Positions 6,614 to 8,432 of a stretch of 8,432 nt of DNA are shown here, piece after piece. Location: contig SVLA01000088.1 in NCBI GenBank assembly GCA_015068175.1, positions 1 to 8,432 on the forward strand. Reading direction: 5' to 3'. Origin of the DNA: Oscillospiraceae bacterium. GTDB lineage: Bacteria > Bacillota_A > Clostridia > Oscillospirales > Oscillospiraceae. Position 1 is the stretch's first letter; every line of letters begins with the position of its first letter. The notes below the pieces were generated by a model. That model did no database searches, was not told the DNA's origin, and worked only from the letters and a program-made list of their open reading frames with translations. The position numbers were made by a program, and so were the translations under genes.

Positions 6614-7369
6614 ATGAACCTTTTTGATTTTTTCAACGGCAATAGCAATCGCCCCCCCAAGGAATACAAAGAACCCACCACCAAGACCGGGATCTTTTTT
6701 GACCTTTGGAAGAGAAATGCCTCCGCCATGATCCTCATGAATATTTTCTACAGCCTGATGCGCCTGGTGCTGATCCCCGGCGGCCTGGCCAGCGCGGCCA
6801 TGGCGGAAGTCACCGGCGATCTGGTCCGTCAGCGTCATTATTTCGGCCTGACCGATTACATCGCGGCCATCAAGAAAAGCTGGCGGCAGGCCCTGCCGGC
6901 CGGCCTTCTGGAGCTGCTGCTCAATGCGCTTCTGATCGTGGCCGGCGGATTTTACCTGACCACCTCCGGCACCCTGGCGGCCTTTGGCTCCGGTTGTTTC
7001 CTGCTGGCCACCATGATCTACTCCTTCATGAAGTATTACATCTGGGCGCAGATCGTGCTGTTCCGGCTGCCGCTGAAGGTGATCTACAAAAACGCCCTGA
7101 TGCTGACCTTTGTGAACTTCAAGAACAATCTCCTGGTGGGTGCCGTCAGCCTGCTGTGCTACATTCTGGCGGCGCTGCTGCTGTTCTTCATCCCTTCGGC
7201 GGTGACCTTGCTGCTGGTGCTGTTTGTGGCGGTGTGCTTCTTCCCCGGCTTTAAGCAGTTGCTGGTGCAGTATTGCATCTTCCCCACCATCCGCAAGCAC
7301 ATGATCGATCCCTATTACGAGGAGCATCCCGACGAGGACGTGGAAAAGAGAAAGACCATGGGCCTGTAA
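6614..7369 (+). CDS. DUF624 / YesL-family integral membrane protein
   Basis: This is a 251-residue membrane protein of unknown function. The N-terminal ~25 residues (MNLFDFFNGN, proline- and lysine-rich) are followed by about five hydrophobic segments at ~36-55, ~96-117, ~122-142, ~173-193 and ~195-215, then a charged cytoplasmic-looking tail (EEHPDEDVEKRK). The segment GGLASAAMAEVTGDLVRQRH followed by DYIAAIKKSWRQAL (~56-94) is the recognisable DUF624 core. YesL of Bacillus subtilis, the namesake, sits in a rhamnogalacturonan-use locus, and relatives often lie beside sugar ABC permeases as here; the molecular role is not established. ATG 6614 is preceded only by a weak SD-like GCGGGA, suggesting modest translation. 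It has its own promoter and a strong terminator, so it forms a single-gene unit between the two AraC genes. Confidence 0.8.
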   Translation: MNLFDFFNGNSNRPPKEYKEPTTKTGIFFDLWKRNASAMILMNIFYSLMRLVLIPGGLASAAMAEVTGDLVRQRHYFGLTDYIAAIKKSWRQALPAGLLELLLNALLIVAGGFYLTTSGTLAAFGSGCFLLATMIYSFMKYYIWAQIVLFRLPLKVIYKNALMLTFVNFKNNLLVGAVSLLCYILAALLLFFIPSAVTLLLVLFVAVCFFPGFKQLLVQYCIFPTIRKHMIDPYYEEHPDEDVEKRKTMGL

Positions 7370-7394
7370 AAGGTACATACATTCTGATGGCAGA

Positions 7395-7425
7395 CCGCCG
7401 CACCTTCCGGTGCGGCGGCCTTTTT
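7395..7425 (+). terminator. Intrinsic terminator of the DUF624 gene
   Basis: A 10-base perfect GC stem (CCGCCGCACC 7395-7404 with 7409-7418) has a TTCC loop and is followed by CC and five T's (7421-7425). It begins 26 bases after the DUF624 stop. The T-tract is only on the plus strand, so it does not serve the converging AraC gene. Confidence 0.88.
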
Positions 7426-7456
7426 ATGCAAATAGCCTGCCCTTTCCGGGGCCGGA

Positions 7457-8432
7457 TCATTCTGCCCGGCCTTTGCGCCGGTTGCGGAATTGCAGGGGCG
7501 TCATGCCCCGGCAGGACTTGAAGATCTGGGTGAAATAGCTTTGGGAGGGATAATTGAGGAAGGAAGCGATCTCCGAGAGGGTATAGCCCGTATGCAGCAG
7601 CAAATATTCCGCCTCCTGCATTTTCTCCCGGTGGATATACTCCGGGATTCCCATGCCCACCTCTTTTTTGAACCGCAGAGAAAGGCTCCGGCCGCACAAT
7701 CCGCAGTGGGCCGCCAACCGTTCCAGGCTGATGGTCTCGTGCAGATGGACGGAGATGAACTCCAGGCAATTTTCAATGACCGACGACACGGCGGGCCGCT
7801 GCTGGACTGCCCGGACCCGATCGCAGTAATCCGTCAGCATGGTGAAGGTCAGATTCTGAATGTGGATCATGTCCGACAGCAGGTCGATCCGCTGGCAGTA
7901 CAGATCGCTGAGACTGAAGGCGGTCTCCGCCTGCAATCCGCCACGGATGGCGGCCCGGGAGGCCAGGGTAGCCATGCAGATCGAGGAATATTTCTGCTGG
8001 CGCAGTTCGCTGGAGGACATTTTGCCCACCCGGCCCCGGTAAGGGGCGTACAGACATTGCTCCAGCCGCCGGCGGTTGCCGGTTTCGATGGCATTGCAGA
8101 TGCCGGTCTCGAAGTCCACGGGGATGTGGAATTCCGCTTCCTCCCGCTGGGCGAAGAGATTTTCCTCCAGGGACGTGGACTCCATTTGCTCGCCGAAGAA
8201 AATGTCCACAAAGAGGATGTTGTCCGCAGGCAGATCCTGCTCCAGCAGCAGCCGGGCCGTCAGGCATATATAGGTTTTCAGTTGGGGCAGGGACATCAGG
8301 GGCATCTGCAATAAAAAATCGCAGAATGCCTGCATAGAAGCCGGGGCGACCACGTCACCCACCATGGCCAGGATGTCCTTGCGGGATTGGGCCAGGGTGG
8401 ACACCAGACCACCAGCAGGTAACGGTCTTCCG
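7457..8432 (-). CDS. AraC-family transcriptional regulator (N-terminus beyond window edge)
   Basis: The C-terminal 315 residues from GTG 8404 are clear. The AraC HTH domain lies at ~207-310: ISLERLAAHCGLCGRSLSLRFKKE, then TLSEIASFLNYPSQSYFTQIFKSCRGMTP. The core at ~134-175 (LRQQKYSSICMATLASRAA, then IRGGL, FSLSDLYCQRIDLL) is typical of a Clostridia/Bacilli AraC subgroup of roughly 390-410 residues, so ~80-90 residues should be missing. GTG 8404 has no ribosome binding site and its frame stays open to the right edge, so I treat the gene as partial. The last bases read more like family sequence in another frame (EDRYLLV), so an indel near 8405-8411 is possible. It is unlike the first AraC protein here: it has no recognisable cupin in view. 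It converges on the DUF624 gene, with 87 bases between the stops. Its target is unknown. Confidence 0.85.
   Translation of the reverse strand, partial: GRPLPAGGLVSTLAQSRKDILAMVGDVVAPASMQAFCDFLLQMPLMSLPQLKTYICLTARLLLEQDLPADNILFVDIFFGEQMESTSLEENLFAQREEAEFHIPVDFETGICNAIETGNRRRLEQCLYAPYRGRVGKMSSSELRQQKYSSICMATLASRAAIRGGLQAETAFSLSDLYCQRIDLLSDMIHIQNLTFTMLTDYCDRVRAVQQRPAVSSVIENCLEFISVHLHETISLERLAAHCGLCGRSLSLRFKKEVGMGIPEYIHREKMQEAEYLLLHTGYTLSEIASFLNYPSQSYFTQIFKSCRGMTPLQFRNRRKGRAE

Noticed and set aside
6581..7378. 265-codon minus-strand open frame opposite DUF624
   Set aside because: The Gln/His-rich translation (HQQQGHRRRDEEQQQRRQ) is a typical antisense shadow of a Leu-rich membrane protein gene.
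7426..7456. Possible terminator for the converging minus-strand AraC gene (GGCCCCGG/AAAGGGC region)
   Set aside because: There is only a weak imperfect pairing and no T-tract after it on the minus strand.
7490..8314. 274-codon plus-strand open frame opposite the second AraC gene
   Set aside because: It is antisense to a clear AraC HTH protein and its translation is low in hydrophobic structure and rich in Gln/His/Gly.

Overview
The window looks like a piece of chromosome from a gut-type, fairly GC-rich member of the Clostridia, most likely the Oscillospirales. This rests on codon choice, strong AGGAGG-type ribosome binding sites, use of a TTG start, and the gene families present; it is an inference, since no rRNA or marker gene lies here. 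Coding density is high. No gap exceeds 300 bases, and I saw no tRNA, mobile element or CRISPR array.

Region 1 (1-5420, + strand) is a carbohydrate uptake and processing operon that enters from the left edge. It encodes the C-terminal ~620 residues of a DUF5696 protein (glycosidase-like barrel), two ABC sugar-transporter permeases, and a GH127-like (beta-L-arabinofuranosidase superfamily) protein. The genes overlap or are tightly spaced: TAATG between the first two, then gaps of 14 and 29 bases. The ATPase and solute-binding protein are not in the window; the binding protein is probably upstream, and the ATPase of such systems is often a shared MsiK/UgpC-type protein encoded elsewhere.

Region 2 (5421-6384, + strand) is an AraC-family regulator with an N-terminal cupin-like domain, 55 bases after the GH127-like gene. 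It is the likely local regulator of the operon.

Region 3 (6385-6613) is a 229-base intergenic stretch. It holds a strong hairpin whose T-tract is on the minus strand although both adjacent genes are on the plus strand, a perfect 14-base A/T palindrome, and a good promoter for the next gene.

Region 4 (6614-7369, + strand) is a DUF624/YesL-family membrane protein with its own promoter and a classical terminator. YesL-type proteins commonly accompany sugar ABC operons.

Region 5 (7457-8432, - strand) is a second, different AraC-family regulator. It converges on the DUF624 gene and runs off the right edge, and its N-terminal end may be frameshifted.

Taken together, the window is a sugar-utilisation locus: import through two permeases, surface or envelope handling by the DUF5696 protein, probable cytoplasmic hydrolysis by the GH127-like enzyme, and control by AraC-type regulators. 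The substrate cannot be read from sequence; an arabinofuranose-containing glycan is the best guess. Most of the locus belongs to recognisable families. The less ordinary points are the altered active site of the GH127-like protein, the DUF5696-permease coupling, and the orphan minus-strand terminator.
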